A program made the translations under genes and the position numbers. A stretch of 64,000 bases of DNA from Cellulosimicrobium funkei. Its GTDB lineage: Bacteria; Actinomycetota; Actinomycetes; Actinomycetales; Cellulomonadaceae. The notes below the pieces were generated by a model. It saw only the letters and a list, made by a program, of their open reading frames with translations, did not search any database and was not told where the DNA came from. How positions within the stretch are numbered: the first letter of the stretch is position 1; every line of letters begins with the position of its first letter. Positions 1 through 9,453 of this stretch are shown one piece after another. The stretch lies in assembly GCF_001019615.1 (NCBI RefSeq), contig NZ_JNBQ01000002.1, positions 62,001 to 126,000 of the forward strand, given 5' to 3'.

Positions 1-927
1 CGCCCCGACGAGCGCACCGCCGACGCCGACGAGGACGTCGATCGACACCTCGCCCACCGGCCCGTAGTACCGGTCCGGGCCGAACTTGCGCGGGTGACGC
101 ATCCACAGGCCGATCAGGAACAGGACGAGGCCGACCATGCCGACGCCGCCCAGCACGGCCGCCACCCGGTCGTTCCGGAGCGCGGCCCGCCGGTCGGTCC
201 GCGAGGGCGCGGACGGGCCGAGCGCCGCGCGCCGCCGCCGTTCCGCCTCCTCGGCGAAGCGCACCTCGTTCGGCCCCCACGTCGTGCGCACGACGTCCTG
301 CCAGGCGGACCAGCGCGCGCGCAGCCCGGGCAGGAGCAGCAGGCCGACCGCGGTGACCACCCCGACGACGGCGGAGACCGCGACGGTCGGGGTGCGCTCG
401 GCGTCGTCGCGGTCCATCGTGAAGAGCCCGACCGCCCCGGCGAGGAGCGCGAGCACGAGGTACGTCCAGGTGAGCCCGGCGAGCGCTCCCGCCGGGCTCG
501 ACTCCGCGACGCGCTTCCGCACCGAGTGCGGCGGGACGTCGGTGCGCGGCCGACCCTCGGCCAGCAGAGCGCCGGTGACGGCGAGCGTCGCCGCGGCGTG
601 CGCCGGCACGAAGACCGGCACGGCGACCGCGAGGGTCAGGATCCACCAGCCCAGCGTCGAGCGCAGGACCTCGTCGGCGTCGTACCGCCCGCCGGAGACC
701 AGCTCGCCGCCGACGAGCCCGAGCCCGAGGAGGACGAGGAAGCCCAGGACCGTGCCGACGAGGAACGCCCCGACGCCCGCCGTGAGTCCGTCGAGCCGGG
801 CCGGGCCCGCGGCGGCGCGGACCTCCACGAACCGGTAGGCCGCCCGCTCGCGGCGGTGCCGCGGTCGGTCGTCGCGGGCACGGTCGTCGCGGTCCCTGGG
901 GGAGCGGTCGACGCGGGAGGGAGCCAC
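1..927 (-). CDS. Multi-pass membrane protein, unknown function (3' end outside window)
   Basis: The frame is open from a GTG at 925-927 down to base 1, giving 309 codons, and continues past the left edge. The first 40 residues are highly charged and rich in Arg and Asp. Hydrophobic stretches lie near residues 50-73, 93-121, 147-170, 182-201 and 256-275, with another beginning at about 297, so at least five membrane segments are likely. A TATCCT box at 934-939 on the minus strand ends six bases before the GTG, which suggests a leaderless start. It is separated by 75 bases from cysA upstream. I do not recognise the family and assign no function. Confidence 0.6.
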   Translation of the reverse strand, partial: MAPSRVDRSPRDRDDRARDDRPRHRRERAAYRFVEVRAAAGPARLDGLTAGVGAFLVGTVLGFLVLLGLGLVGGELVSGGRYDADEVLRSTLGWWILTLAVAVPVFVPAHAAATLAVTGALLAEGRPRTDVPPHSVRKRVAESSPAGALAGLTWTYLVLALLAGAVGLFTMDRDDAERTPTVAVSAVVGVVTAVGLLLLPGLRARWSAWQDVVRTTWGPNEVRFAEEAERRRRAALGPSAPSRTDRRAALRNDRVAAVLGGVGMVGLVLFLIGLWMRHPRKFGPDRYYGPVGEVSIDVLVGVGGALVGA

Positions 928-1001
928 GCGGGCAGGATAGCGAGCGGTCGTCCGCGGTCGGGGCGTCGTCGTCGGGGCGGCGCGGTGGGGGCGGCGCCGG
1001 G

Positions 1002-2033
1002 TCAACCGGGGACCGGGGCACCGACCGGCCGGGGAGCGGCGGACGTCGGCGCGCCCTCCGCCGGGGCGAGCCGCACGGCGACCCCCGGCGCGAGCCCCAG
1101 CGACCTGGCCTCCGCGCGGGTCACGACGACGGACACCACCTCGTCCTCGGTGGTCACCTCGGCGCGTACCTCGAAGCCCACTCGCGTCGTGCGGGTCACC
1201 ACGCCGGGCACCGGCCCGCCCGCGCGTGACGGCGTCGCGCCGTCCACGGTGCCGTCCGGGGCGTCGGCGGGCAGCACCTCGACGTGCACGTCGTGCGGTC
1301 GCACGAGCACACCCCCGAGGCGCGTCACCGGCCCGAGGAAGCTCATGACGAAGTCGTTCGCGGGGCGGTCGTAGAGGTCGTCGGGCGTGCCGACCTGCTC
1401 GATGCGCCCCTCGTTGACGACGACGATCTCGTCGGCGACCTCCAGCGCCTCCTCCTGGTCGTGCGTGACGAACACCGTGGTCACGGGGATCTCGTCGTGC
1501 AGGCGGCGCAGCCAGTCGCGCAGCTCCTTGCGGACCTTGGCGTCGAGCGCGCCGAACGGCTCGTCGAGCAGGAGGACGCTCGGCCGGATCGCGAGGGCGC
1601 GCGCGAGCGCCATGCGCTGGCGCTGCCCGCCGGAGAGCTGGGACGGCAGGCGGTGCGCGAAGCTCTCGAGGTGCACGAGGCGCAGGAGCTCGTCGACGCG
1701 CTCGGCGATCTCGGCCTTCGGCGTGCGCCGGATCTCGAGCCCGAACGCGACGTTCCGCGCGACGGTCAGGTGCTTGAACGCCGCGTAGTGCTGGAAGACG
1801 AAGCCCACGTTGCGGCGTCGGGCCGGCAGGTTCGTCGCGTCGCGGCCCTCGATCTCGATCTCGCCGGAGTCGGGCACCTCGAGCCCGGCGACGACGCGCA
1901 GGAGCGTCGACTTGCCACCGCCGCTCGGGCCGAGCAGCGCGGTGAGGCGCCCGGTGGGGACGGACACGGAGACGTCGTCGAGCGCGACGAAGTCGCCGAA
2001 GGTCTTGCGGACGTTGCGGATCTCGATGCTCAT
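1002..2033 (-). CDS. cysA: Sulfate/thiosulfate ABC transporter ATP-binding protein CysA
   Basis: This is the ATPase that powers the sulfate/thiosulfate importer encoded by the adjacent genes. It has 343 residues. The Walker A motif GPSGGGKST is at residues 35-43, the Q-loop glutamine is near 81, the ABC signature LSGGQ is near 133-137, and Walker B (VLLLDEP) is near 153-159. After the ATPase domain comes a C-terminal region of about 100 residues, of the TOBE regulatory type seen in this family. The ATG at 2031-2033 overlaps the stop of cysW by four bases, indicating translational coupling. It is the last gene of the four-gene operon. Confidence 0.93.
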   Translation of the reverse strand: MSIEIRNVRKTFGDFVALDDVSVSVPTGRLTALLGPSGGGKSTLLRVVAGLEVPDSGEIEIEGRDATNLPARRRNVGFVFQHYAAFKHLTVARNVAFGLEIRRTPKAEIAERVDELLRLVHLESFAHRLPSQLSGGQRQRMALARALAIRPSVLLLDEPFGALDAKVRKELRDWLRRLHDEIPVTTVFVTHDQEEALEVADEIVVVNEGRIEQVGTPDDLYDRPANDFVMSFLGPVTRLGGVLVRPHDVHVEVLPADAPDGTVDGATPSRAGGPVPGVVTRTTRVGFEVRAEVTTEDEVVSVVVTRAEARSLGLAPGVAVRLAPAEGAPTSAAPRPVGAPVPG

Positions 2034-2899
2034 GCGTCGGCCTCCGTGGGGGCGGCGGTGCGAGGGGAGGGGCGGGCGGTGCGGCGGGCGCGGGGCCCGG
2101 CGGCGTCGTCGGAGCGCAGGAAGGTCACCGCGACGATGCACGCGACGGACACGGACGCGAGGAGGAACGCGACCGCGTAGGCCGTGCCCTGCTCGAAGTC
2201 CTGGTAGCGCTGCTCGACGAGGAGCGTGGACGTCTGGGTGCGACCCTCGAAGTTGCCGGACACCACCTTCACGGCACCGAACTCGCCGAGCGCCCGGGCG
2301 AGCGTGAGCACGACGCCGTAGACCACCGCCCACTTGATGGCGGGCAGGGTGATGCGCCGGAAGGTCTGGAACCAGCTCGCCCCGAGGCTCGTCGCGGCCA
2401 GCTCTTCGTCGGTACCGAGCTCGGTGAGCACGGGCACGACCTCGCGGATCACGAGCGGGAGGCACACGAACGCCGTCGCGAGCACGATGCCGGGCGGCGC
2501 GAAGATCACCTGGAACCCGGCGTCCTCGAGCGCGCCCCCGAACCAGCCGTTCTTGCCGTACACGAGGACGAGCGAGAGCCCGACGACGATCGGCGAGACC
2601 GAGAGCGGGAGGTCGAGCAGGGCGTTGAGCAGGGCCTTGCCCGGGAAGTCGTAGCGCACGATGAGCATCGAGATCCCGACGCCGAAGACCGTGTTGATCA
2701 GCACGACCTGCACCGCGACCGCCGCGGTGAGCTGGAGCGCGAAGACGACGGACGGGTCGGACAGTGCCCGCTGGAACGTCTCGAGCCCGTCCGCGAACGC
2801 GCCGCGCACGACGAGCGAGACCGGCCACCCGACGAGCAGCACCAGGTAGACGACCACGACGGTGCGCAGCGTGCGCCGCACCCAGGGGGAGCTATCCAC
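2030..2899 (-). CDS. cysW: Sulfate ABC transporter permease CysW
   Basis: This is one of the two membrane subunits of the sulfate/thiosulfate importer. The 289-residue protein carries about six hydrophobic segments and the EAA-type loop that contacts the ATPase ([18 protein letters not shown]). The GTG at 2897-2899 is chosen because it lies at the end of cysT, which stops at 2892 so the genes overlap by eight bases, and because the protein becomes hydrophobic soon after it. The open frame runs further upstream inside cysT, but that part reads as the shadow of the other frame. CysW and CysT are close paralogues; the order T-W-A matches the usual operon. Confidence 0.92.
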   Translation of the reverse strand: MDSSPWVRRTLRTVVVVYLVLLVGWPVSLVVRGAFADGLETFQRALSDPSVVFALQLTAAVAVQVVLINTVFGVGISMLIVRYDFPGKALLNALLDLPLSVSPIVVGLSLVLVYGKNGWFGGALEDAGFQVIFAPPGIVLATAFVCLPLVIREVVPVLTELGTDEELAATSLGASWFQTFRRITLPAIKWAVVYGVVLTLARALGEFGAVKVVSGNFEGRTQTSTLLVEQRYQDFEQGTAYAVAFLLASVSVACIVAVTFLRSDDAAGPRARRTARPSPRTAAPTEADA

Positions 2900-3791
2900 G
2901 GCGGGCCACCCTTCGCTGGAGGAGCTGGATCGTGGCGATGACGAGGAGGGACACGAGCAGGAGCACCGAGGCGACCGCCGCCGCCTGCTCCGGCTGGCCG
3001 TTCTCCAGGTAGCTGAGGATGCGGACCGAGCCGACCTCCGTGCGCATCGGCAGGTTCCCGGAGAGGAGGACGAGCGCGCCGTACTCGCTGATCGCGCGGG
3101 CGAACGACAACGCGGCACCCGCGGTGATCGCCGGGGCGAGCGCGGGGAGGATCACGCGACGAAAGGTCGTGAGCCGGGTCGCGCCGAGCGACGCGGCCGC
3201 CTCCTCGACGTCACGGTCGAGCTCGGCGAGCACGGGCTGCACGCTGCGCACCACGAAGGGCAGCGTGACGAAGAGGAACGCGAGGAAGACGGCGGCGCGC
3301 GTGTTCGCGACGTCGATCCCGAGCGGTCCCGACGGCCCGTACAGGGCGAGCAGCACGAGGCCGGCCACGATCGTCGGGAGCGCGAACGGGATGTCGATGA
3401 GGACCTCGAGGAGCCGCTTGCCGGGGAACCGGTCGCGCACGAGGACCCAGGCGATGAGCGTGCCCATGACGACGTTCACGGCGGTCACGGCGAGCGCCTG
3501 CGTGACCGTGAGCGTCAGCGCCGCGGCGGTCTGCGGCTGCGTGACGGCGGCGACGAAGGCGGGCCAGCCGCCGACCGACGTCTCGACGAGCACGGCGACC
3601 AGCGGGACGAGCGCGAGCGCCGAGAACCACACGAGCGCGACGCCGAGCCCGAGGCCCGAGGCCGCGGTCAGGCGGTAGGGGCCGTTGGGCGTCCGGCGTG
3701 CCCGGCGGACCCGGCGCGGCCGGGACGCGGCCGGAGCCGGGCGGCGCTCGCGCGCCGCCCGGCCCGGTCGTTCAGCGAGGGTCGAGGACAC
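2892..3791 (-). CDS. cysT: Sulfate ABC transporter permease CysT
   Basis: This is the partner membrane subunit of CysW in the sulfate/thiosulfate importer. It has 299 residues: an Arg/Ala-rich cytoplasmic N-terminus of about 40 residues, then six hydrophobic segments. The EAA loop is visible as EEAAASLGATRLTTFRRVIL. Start is a GTG at 3789-3791, three bases after the stop of the binding-protein gene. Typical family members have about 270-290 residues, so the length fits with a slightly extended N-terminus. Confidence 0.92.
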   Translation of the reverse strand: MSSTLAERPGRAARERRPAPAASRPRRVRRARRTPNGPYRLTAASGLGLGVALVWFSALALVPLVAVLVETSVGGWPAFVAAVTQPQTAAALTLTVTQALAVTAVNVVMGTLIAWVLVRDRFPGKRLLEVLIDIPFALPTIVAGLVLLALYGPSGPLGIDVANTRAAVFLAFLFVTLPFVVRSVQPVLAELDRDVEEAAASLGATRLTTFRRVILPALAPAITAGAALSFARAISEYGALVLLSGNLPMRTEVGSVRILSYLENGQPEQAAAVASVLLLVSLLVIATIQLLQRRVARRG

Positions 3792-3794
3792 GGG

Positions 3795-4853
3795 TCACTG
3801 CTTCCCGGTCTCGGCCTGGATTTTGGTCACCAGACCCTCGTCACCGAAGAACTTGTCGTTCGTGGCCGACCAGCCGCCGAAGTCGTCGGCGATGGTGAGG
3901 AGCGTCGGGACGGTGGGGAACGGGTCGCTCGGGTCGTTGGCGCCCTCGACCTCGAAGTCGACGTCGCCGGTCAGGGGCCGGAAGCCCACGTGCGCGAACG
4001 CCTCCTGGCCCTCGGGCGTGAGGACGAAGTCGAGGTAGCTCTGCGCCTTGGGGTCGGCGTCGACCGTCACCGCGGCCGGGTTCTCGATGAGGAGCGTCTG
4101 GTCCGGGACCACGTAGTCGAACGTCTCGCCGTTCTGCCGCGCGAGGATCGCCTCGTTCTCGTAGGACAGCAGGACGTCGCCGGTGCCGGACGTGAAGGCG
4201 GTGGTCGCGTCGCGGCCGCTGCCCGGGAGCGCGACGGCCTTGGTGAAGAACTTCCGCAGGTACTCGGTCGCGTCCTCCTCCGAGCCCCCGTTCGCGATGA
4301 CGCTGCCCCACCCGGCGAGGATGTTCCAGCGGGCCGAGCCCGACGAGCCGGGGTTCGGGGTGACGATCTCGACGCCGGGCTGGACGATGTCCTCCCAGCT
4401 CTGGATGTTCTTCGGGTTGCCCTCGCGCACCACGAGCACGACGACGGACTGGCTGACGATGCCCTTGTTGTCGCCCGCGTTCCAGTCCTCGGCGACGAGG
4501 CCCGCGTCGACGAGGCGCGTGACGTCGCCCTCGAGCGAGAAGTGCACGTAGTCGGCCTCCAGGCCGTCGGCGACGGCGCGGCTCTGGTCGCCGGAGGCGC
4601 CGTACGACGTCTCCCACGTGACGCCCTGGCCGTCCTCGGTCTCGCCCCACAGCTCCTGCGCGGCGTCGTTGCCCGCCTTGGGCACGGCGAAGCCGACGAG
4701 GGAGAGCGTCGTGGGCTCGACGTCGGAGCCCGCGTCGCCGCTGGCGTCGCCCCCGCCCGACCCGTCGACGGCGGTCGGCGCGCAGGCGGTGAGGACCAGG
4801 GCGGTGGCTGCCGCGGCAGCCGCGAGGGTGATCGTCGTCCGGAGGCGTCGCAT
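3795..4853 (-). CDS. sbp: Sulfate/thiosulfate-binding lipoprotein
   Basis: This is the extracytoplasmic binding protein that delivers sulfate or thiosulfate to CysTW. The 352-residue product begins with a lipoprotein signal peptide: MRRLRTT, a hydrophobic core, and lipobox LTAC with the lipidated Cys at residue 24. An Asp/Ser/Gly-rich linker follows. The mature part has family hallmarks such as YGASGDQS and TPNPGSSGSARWNIL. It is the first gene of the operon. Whether sulfate or thiosulfate is preferred (Sbp versus CysP) cannot be read from the sequence. Confidence 0.92.
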   Translation of the reverse strand: MRRLRTTITLAAAAAATALVLTACAPTAVDGSGGGDASGDAGSDVEPTTLSLVGFAVPKAGNDAAQELWGETEDGQGVTWETSYGASGDQSRAVADGLEADYVHFSLEGDVTRLVDAGLVAEDWNAGDNKGIVSQSVVVLVVREGNPKNIQSWEDIVQPGVEIVTPNPGSSGSARWNILAGWGSVIANGGSEEDATEYLRKFFTKAVALPGSGRDATTAFTSGTGDVLLSYENEAILARQNGETFDYVVPDQTLLIENPAAVTVDADPKAQSYLDFVLTPEGQEAFAHVGFRPLTGDVDFEVEGANDPSDPFPTVPTLLTIADDFGGWSATNDKFFGDEGLVTKIQAETGKQ

Positions 4854-5171
4854 GGTGTCGTCCTTCGTCGGGGTCCCGGAGGCCGGGAGCGGGTGGTCGA
4901 GCAGGGGGTGGGGCAGGGATGGAGCGGGTGATCGATCGAGTGATCGAGCGGGGCGGCCGGGGCAGCCGGCGTGATACTGGACTGCCGCGATCGGGTAAGT
5001 CGAGATTCAAGCGCGGCGTTCCCACGCAGCGAAACCCCTGACCGACAGGTGGGACGACGTAACGCCATCGTGAACGGCTGTCTCGACGGCGTCGTGGTCG
5101 CGCGCGCCGGCCCCCGTCCGCATGACCTCGCGCTTCGGTCCGGACGCGCCTGCTGTGGGACACTGAGGTAC
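4854..5171. other. Divergent promoter region between sbp and purF
   Basis: This 318-base gap separates minus-strand sbp from plus-strand purF and should contain both promoters. On the plus strand GACACT at 5159-5164 ends seven bases before the purF GTG and looks like a -10 box. No convincing -10/-35 pair for sbp, no riboswitch-like fold and no small open frame with a ribosome site were recognised. Confidence 0.5.
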
Positions 5172-6719
5172 GTGGCCCCCCGCGGAGATGGACTTCTCAA
5201 CCACGACCTCATGCCCGGCGAGAAAGGCCCCCAGGACGCCTGTGGCGTCTTCGGTGTCTGGGCGCCCGGCGAAGAGGTCGCCAAGCTCGCCTACTTCGGG
5301 CTGTACGCGTTGCAGCACCGAGGCCAGGAGTCGGCCGGCATCGCCACCAGCAACGGTGAGCAGATCCTGGTCTACAAGGACATGGGACTCGTCTCCCAGG
5401 TGTTCGACGAGACGGCGCTCAACGCCCTGACGGGGCACATCGCCGTCGGGCACTGCCGGTACTCGACCACGGGCGGTGTGACGTGGGAGAACGCCCAGCC
5501 GACGCTCGGCGCCACCGCGTCCGGGACCGTCGCGCTCGGGCACAACGGCAACCTCACCAACTCCGCAGAGCTCGTCAACCTCGTCGCGGAGCGGTACGGG
5601 AACCAGCGCCGCGGCGAGCTCGCGCGCGGCAACACCACGGACACCGCGCTCGTCACCGCGCTCCTCGCGGGCGACGCCGACCACACGCTCGAGGCCACGG
5701 CGCTCGAGGTCCTCCCACGTCTGCGCGGCGCCTTCTCCCTCGTCTTCATGGACGAGCGCACTCTCTACGCGGCGCGCGACCCGCAGGGCGTGCGCCCGCT
5801 CGTCCTCGGTCGGCTCGAGCGCGGCTGGGTCGTGGCGAGCGAGACCCCGGCGCTCGACATCGTCGGAGCGTCGTTCGTGCGCGAGGTCGAGCCGGGAGAG
5901 CTCATCGCGATCGACGCGGACGGCCTGCGCTCCCAGCGCTTCGCGCCCGCCGAGCGCGCGGGCTGCGTCTTCGAGTACGTCTACCTCGCGCGCCCCGACA
6001 CGTCGATCAACGGCCGCTCCGTGCACGCCGCCCGCGTCGAGATGGGCCGCCAGCTCGCGCGCGAGCACTCCGTCGAGGCCGACCTCGTCATCCCCGTCCC
6101 GGAGTCCGGCACGCCCGCCGCCGTGGGCTACGCCGCCGAGTCGGGCATTCCGTTCGGCCAGGGGCTGACCAAGAACGCCTACGTCGGCCGCACGTTCATC
6201 CAGCCGTCGGACACGCTGCGCCAGCTCGGCATCCGGCTCAAGCTCAACCCGCTGCGCGACGTCATCCGCGGCAAGCGCCTCGTCGTCGTCGACGACTCGA
6301 TCGTGCGCGGCAACACGCAGCGCGCGCTCATCCGCATGCTGCGCGAGGCCGGGGCGGCCGAGGTGCACGTGCGCATCAGCTCGCCGCCCGTGAAGTGGCC
6401 GTGCTTCTACGGCATCGACTTCGCCTCCCGCGCCGAGCTCATCGCCAACGGCCTCTCGCCCGACGAGATCGGGCAGTCGCTCGGCGCCGACAGCCTGGGC
6501 TACATCTCGACCGAGGGCATGATCGCCGCGACCGAGCAGCCGTCGTCGCAGCTCTGCACGGCGTGCTTCACGGGGAAGTACCCCATCGAGCTGCCGCCCG
6601 ACGACCAGCTCGGCAAGCACCTCCTCGAGCAGGCCGAGCTCCCGCTCGGCGCGCCCGAGGACGGGCTGCGCAGCCTGTCGGTGACCGCCGGCGGGGCCGG
6701 CGCGCTCCAGCACCCGTGA
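5172..6719 (+). CDS. purF: Amidophosphoribosyltransferase PurF
   Basis: PurF catalyses the first committed step of de novo purine synthesis, making phosphoribosylamine from PRPP and glutamine. The 515-residue protein has a short propeptide ahead of the catalytic Cys24 (DACGVFG), as in the Bacillus-type enzyme that is processed at this Cys. The PRPP-binding signature is VVVDDSIVRGNTQR. Cysteines in GCVFEYV, WPCFYG and CTAC match the four ligands of the 4Fe-4S cluster of that subgroup. The frame is open further upstream, but the GTG at 5172 is preferred because VAPRGDGLLNHDL aligns with actinobacterial PurF starts and a GACACT -10-like box lies seven bases upstream (leaderless start). purM follows after 76 bases. 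Confidence 0.96.
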   Translation: MAPRGDGLLNHDLMPGEKGPQDACGVFGVWAPGEEVAKLAYFGLYALQHRGQESAGIATSNGEQILVYKDMGLVSQVFDETALNALTGHIAVGHCRYSTTGGVTWENAQPTLGATASGTVALGHNGNLTNSAELVNLVAERYGNQRRGELARGNTTDTALVTALLAGDADHTLEATALEVLPRLRGAFSLVFMDERTLYAARDPQGVRPLVLGRLERGWVVASETPALDIVGASFVREVEPGELIAIDADGLRSQRFAPAERAGCVFEYVYLARPDTSINGRSVHAARVEMGRQLAREHSVEADLVIPVPESGTPAAVGYAAESGIPFGQGLTKNAYVGRTFIQPSDTLRQLGIRLKLNPLRDVIRGKRLVVVDDSIVRGNTQRALIRMLREAGAAEVHVRISSPPVKWPCFYGIDFASRAELIANGLSPDEIGQSLGADSLGYISTEGMIAATEQPSSQLCTACFTGKYPIELPPDDQLGKHLLEQAELPLGAPEDGLRSLSVTAGGAGALQHP

Positions 6720-6795
6720 GCTCGTCCCCGCATCCGACCCGAGACCACCAGCACCACCGGCGCGTGCGCCGCGAGACCTCCTTGGAGCCGACACC

Positions 6796-7929
6796 GTGAC
6801 TGCCGACTCGCCCCAGACGGGCCTCACCTACGCCGCCGCGGGCGTCGACACCGAGGCCGGTGACAAGGCCGTCGAGCTCATGAAGGACGCCGTGCGTCGC
6901 ACCCACGGCCCGCAGGTCCTCGGCGGCGTGGGCGGCTTCGCGGGGCTCTACGACTTCTCCGAGGTCGCGACCTACCGCCGCCCCCTGCTCGCGACGTCGA
7001 CCGACGGCGTGGGCACCAAGGTCGCGATCGCCCAGGCGCTCGACGTCCACGACACGATCGGGTTCGACCTCGTGGGCATGGTCGTGGACGACATCGTCGT
7101 GGTCGGCGCCAAGCCGCTGTTCATGACGGACTACATCGCGTGCGGCAAGGTCGTGCCGGAGCGCATCGCGGGCATCGTCCGCGGCATCGCGGCGGCCTGT
7201 GAGGTCGCGGGCACCGCACTCGTGGGCGGCGAGACGGCCGAGCACCCGGGTCTGCTCGGCGAGGACGAGTACGACGTCGCCGGTGCCGCCACGGGGGTCG
7301 TCGAGGCCGACCGGCTGCTGGGCCCGGACCGCGTGCGCGAGGGCGACGTGCTCGTCGCCATGGCCTCGTCGGGTCTGCACTCGAACGGGTACTCGCTCGT
7401 GCGGGCCGTGCTCAAGCACGCGGGCTGGGGCCTCGAGCGCCACGTGGACGAGCTCGGGCGCACGGTCGGCGAGGAGCTCCTCGAGCCCACGCGCGTGTAC
7501 GCGAGCGACTGCCTCGCGCTGGCCGCCGACGACGCCGCGCAGGTCCACGCGTTCACGCACGTGACCGGCGGCGGGCTCGCCGCGAACCTCGCGCGCGTCC
7601 TGCCCGCCGGGCTCGTCGGGGTCGTTGACCGCGCGAGCTGGGACGTCCCGCCGGTCTTCCGCCTCGTGCGCGAGCTGGGCGGTGTGCCGCGCGGCGACCT
7701 CGAGAACACGCTCAACCTCGGCGTCGGCATGGTCGCCGTGGTCGGTGCCGACGGCGTCGACGCCGCGCTCGCGCGCTGCGCCGCGCTCGGTGTCCCCGCG
7801 TGGGTGCTCGGCACGGTCGAGGCCTTCGACCCGACGGCGGTCACCGACGTCGCGGACGGTGACCTCGTCGCGGGCACCAAGGGCGTCCAGGCGGGCGCCG
7901 TGCGCCTCGTCGGTGACTACCGGGCCTGA
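6796..7929 (+). CDS. purM: Phosphoribosylformylglycinamidine cyclo-ligase PurM
   Basis: PurM (AIR synthetase) closes the imidazole ring to make aminoimidazole ribonucleotide, using ATP. The 377-residue product is slightly longer than the usual 345-350. Family motifs visible are STDGVGTK, DDIVVVGAKPLFMTDY and GGETAEHPG in the N-terminal half, and FTHVTGGGLAANLARVLP in the C-terminal half. Start is the GTG at 6796. It lies downstream of purF, the usual actinobacterial pairing, and is followed by a strong hairpin at 7941-7975. Confidence 0.96.
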   Translation: MTADSPQTGLTYAAAGVDTEAGDKAVELMKDAVRRTHGPQVLGGVGGFAGLYDFSEVATYRRPLLATSTDGVGTKVAIAQALDVHDTIGFDLVGMVVDDIVVVGAKPLFMTDYIACGKVVPERIAGIVRGIAAACEVAGTALVGGETAEHPGLLGEDEYDVAGAATGVVEADRLLGPDRVREGDVLVAMASSGLHSNGYSLVRAVLKHAGWGLERHVDELGRTVGEELLEPTRVYASDCLALAADDAAQVHAFTHVTGGGLAANLARVLPAGLVGVVDRASWDVPPVFRLVRELGGVPRGDLENTLNLGVGMVAVVGADGVDAALARCAALGVPAWVLGTVEAFDPTAVTDVADGDLVAGTKGVQAGAVRLVGDYRA

Positions 7930-7940
7930 CCTCCGGTGTT

Positions 7941-7975
7941 CCCGGGCGGGTGAGCGGTTGCCGCCCCCGCCCGGG
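7941..7975 (+). terminator. Hairpin terminator after purM
   Basis: CCCGGGCGGG at 7941-7950 pairs perfectly with CCCGCCCGGG at 7966-7975, leaving a 15-base loop that can itself pair (GCGG with CCGC). It starts 12 bases after the purM stop. There is no T-run, as is common for actinobacterial terminators. Confidence 0.7.
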
Positions 7976-8125
7976 AGGCGCACCCGCGGCCGAGCACGAC
8001 GACGTCAGGGCGCGACGAGGGGTGCGGTGCGGAGACCGGACCAAGGGCGCAGTGCCACGACCTCGGGCGAGCACGGCCACGGCGGGCCGGTGCGCGGAGG
8101 GTCCCCGGGTCACGAACGACGACCG

Positions 8126-8156
8126 CGCCGTCGCCTACCGGGGGCAGGCGACGGCG
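8126..8156 (-). terminator. Hairpin terminator after the DUF3073 gene
   Basis: CGCCGTCGCCT at 8126-8136 pairs perfectly with AGGCGACGGCG at 8146-8156 around a nine-base loop. It lies 60 bases past the stop of the minus-strand DUF3073 gene and could stop transcription arriving from either side. Confidence 0.6.
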
Positions 8157-8215
8157 CAGTCGAGGTCGAGACGCTTCCGCGGCAGACCGCGGCGACTAGA
8201 GGTGGTCGACGACCG

Positions 8216-8425
8216 TCAGCGGTCGTCGGACCAGTCGTTGTAGCGCTGGTCGTAGCGCTCGAGGTCGTCCGACGACTCGGCGCCGAAGCGCGAGTCCGTC
8301 ACGACATCCGTGTGGCTGTGACCGGTGAGCTCCTGCTCGAGCGCACTGTAGTTCGTCTCGGGGCTGTAGTACTTCAGCGCGCGAGCGACCTTGGTCTGCT
8401 TTGCCTTCTGACGGCCGCGGCCCAT
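8216..8425 (-). CDS. DUF3073 family protein
   Basis: This 69-residue protein begins MGRGRQKAKQTKVARALKYY and continues with a short acidic, Tyr- and Asp-rich half. The opening is the signature of DUF3073, a small actinobacterial family of unknown function whose gene commonly sits near purM and bldC. No signal peptide or membrane segment is visible; the basic N-terminus and acidic C-terminus suggest a soluble, perhaps disordered protein. The ATG at 8423-8425 follows a purine-rich stretch (GAGGGGGTCGGAG on the minus strand) suited to ribosome binding. Confidence 0.9.
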   Translation of the reverse strand: MGRGRQKAKQTKVARALKYYSPETNYSALEQELTGHSHTDVVTDSRFGAESSDDLERYDQRYNDWSDDR

Positions 8426-8831
8426 GGCTCCGACCCCCTCAACGTAGAAGCGGGGCGGCTACGTACTCAGACGTGCGGCCCCGGGGTGTAGTTTCGTCTG
8501 TTCAGGGTCCAACGGTACATGCTCGGGGCCTATTCCATCCACTCAGAAGACCGTGGCAGGCCGAGGACGTGCCTACCGTCACACAGTCTCCACGTGCGGG
8601 CGCGCGGGTCCGCGTCGGGCGAGCCGCGTTGCGTGGCCGAGGAGCCCGGCCGCACGCCTCGTAAGCCGCACGAGCGCCTATCCGGCCGATCCGACCATAG
8701 GCGGCCTAATTCACCCGTCCGTCAAGTCGCCCGAAATCCGCATGCTGCGACAATGGAGGGTACTGGCGTCGTGCTGTCGTCGTGATCCGGGGTATCTGCC
8801 GGACCAGCGCGTACCAGGAGGAGGTGTCGTG
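8426..8831. other. Divergent promoter region between the DUF3073 gene and bldC
   Basis: This 406-base gap holds the promoters of two divergent genes. On the minus strand TTGGAC (8512-8507) and TACACC (8490-8485) are 16 bases apart and form a plausible -35/-10 pair for the DUF3073 gene. The bldC side ends in a strong ribosome site, AGGAGGAGG at 8816-8824. GGCCCCG and CGGGGCC can pair around the DUF3073 promoter, but only over seven bases. No conserved RNA was recognised. Confidence 0.45.
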
Positions 8832-9044
8832 ATGTCCATGCACGGAGAGTCCGAGGTTCTGCTCACGCCCGCCGAGGTCGCCAGCCTGTTCCGCGTCGAC
8901 CCCAAGACGGTCACCCGCTGGGCGAAGGCGGGCAAGCTCTCGTCGATCCGTACGCTCGGCGGGCACCGCCGTTACCGCGAGTCCGAGGTGCGGGCGCTGC
9001 TCGGCGCCGCCAGCGAGCCCGCGGAGGGCACCGACAAGTCCTGA
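8832..9044 (+). CDS. bldC: BldC family MerR-like DNA-binding protein
   Basis: BldC is a small DNA-binding protein that controls developmental and metabolic genes in Streptomyces; outside sporulating genera its role is less clear. The 70-residue product contains LLTPAEVASLFRVDPKTVTR and RTLGGHRRYRESEVRALL, the winged helix-turn-helix of this family, nearly identical to known BldC. There is no effector domain. The ATG at 8832 is chosen because AGGAGGAGG ends seven bases upstream; an in-frame ATG two codons later is less well placed. Its position beyond purF-purM-DUF3073 is the conserved actinobacterial arrangement. Confidence 0.92.
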   Translation: MSMHGESEVLLTPAEVASLFRVDPKTVTRWAKAGKLSSIRTLGGHRRYRESEVRALLGAASEPAEGTDKS

Positions 9045-9144
9045 GCCGACCGCGCGCCGCGCCGCCGGCACGGCCGGCGCGTCGGATCGGCAGACAGAAC
9101 GAACGCCCCGGCGCGCATGCACCGGGGCGAGCGCTCGTCGGAGG

Positions 9145-9453
9145 CTACGAGCGCCGGCGCAGGATCGCCGCCGTGACGAGCGCGACGCCGGCCACCACGG
9201 CACCCAGCAGCAGCTTGACGTTGCGCGACCGGTCGGGGTCCTCCTCCGGCAACCCGCCACCGGTGAGGAACGCACCCGTGTCCGAGGCCGCCTGCTTCGC
9301 CTGCTGGGCCGCCGCCTTCGCCTGGACACGCGGGTCCAGGCGGGTCGTGAGCTCGTCGATCGTCCCGGCGAGCTCGGCGCGCGTGCGCGCGATCTCGTCC
9401 TCGAGCTGGGACTGGGACAGCGGGGGCGCCGAGGCCCCGTCGGTTCCGCTCAC
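9145..9453 (-). CDS. DUF3618 domain membrane-anchored protein
   Basis: The 102-residue protein has an N-terminal part typical of DUF3618 (QLEDEIARTRAELAGTIDEL followed by TRLDPRVQAKAAA), an Ala/Gln-rich linker, and one C-terminal hydrophobic segment (residues about 78-97) ending in Arg. The family is thought to be envelope-associated; no enzymatic function is known. The GTG start at 9451-9453 overlaps the end of the upstream holin-like gene by four bases, so the two are translationally coupled. Confidence 0.82.
   Translation of the reverse strand: MSGTDGASAPPLSQSQLEDEIARTRAELAGTIDELTTRLDPRVQAKAAAQQAKQAASDTGAFLTGGGLPEEDPDRSRNVKLLLGAVVAGVALVTAAILRRRS

Noticed and set aside
2862-4931. 689-codon open frame on the plus strand opposite the sulfate transporter genes
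   Set aside because: The minus strand encodes intact CysT and binding protein with all motifs; the plus-strand frame has low-complexity Arg/Glu/Gly-rich content.
4854-5171. Possible SAM or other riboswitch upstream of the sulfate binding protein
   Set aside because: I looked for conserved stem motifs on the minus strand and found none; the region is also only about 300 bases and shared with purF.
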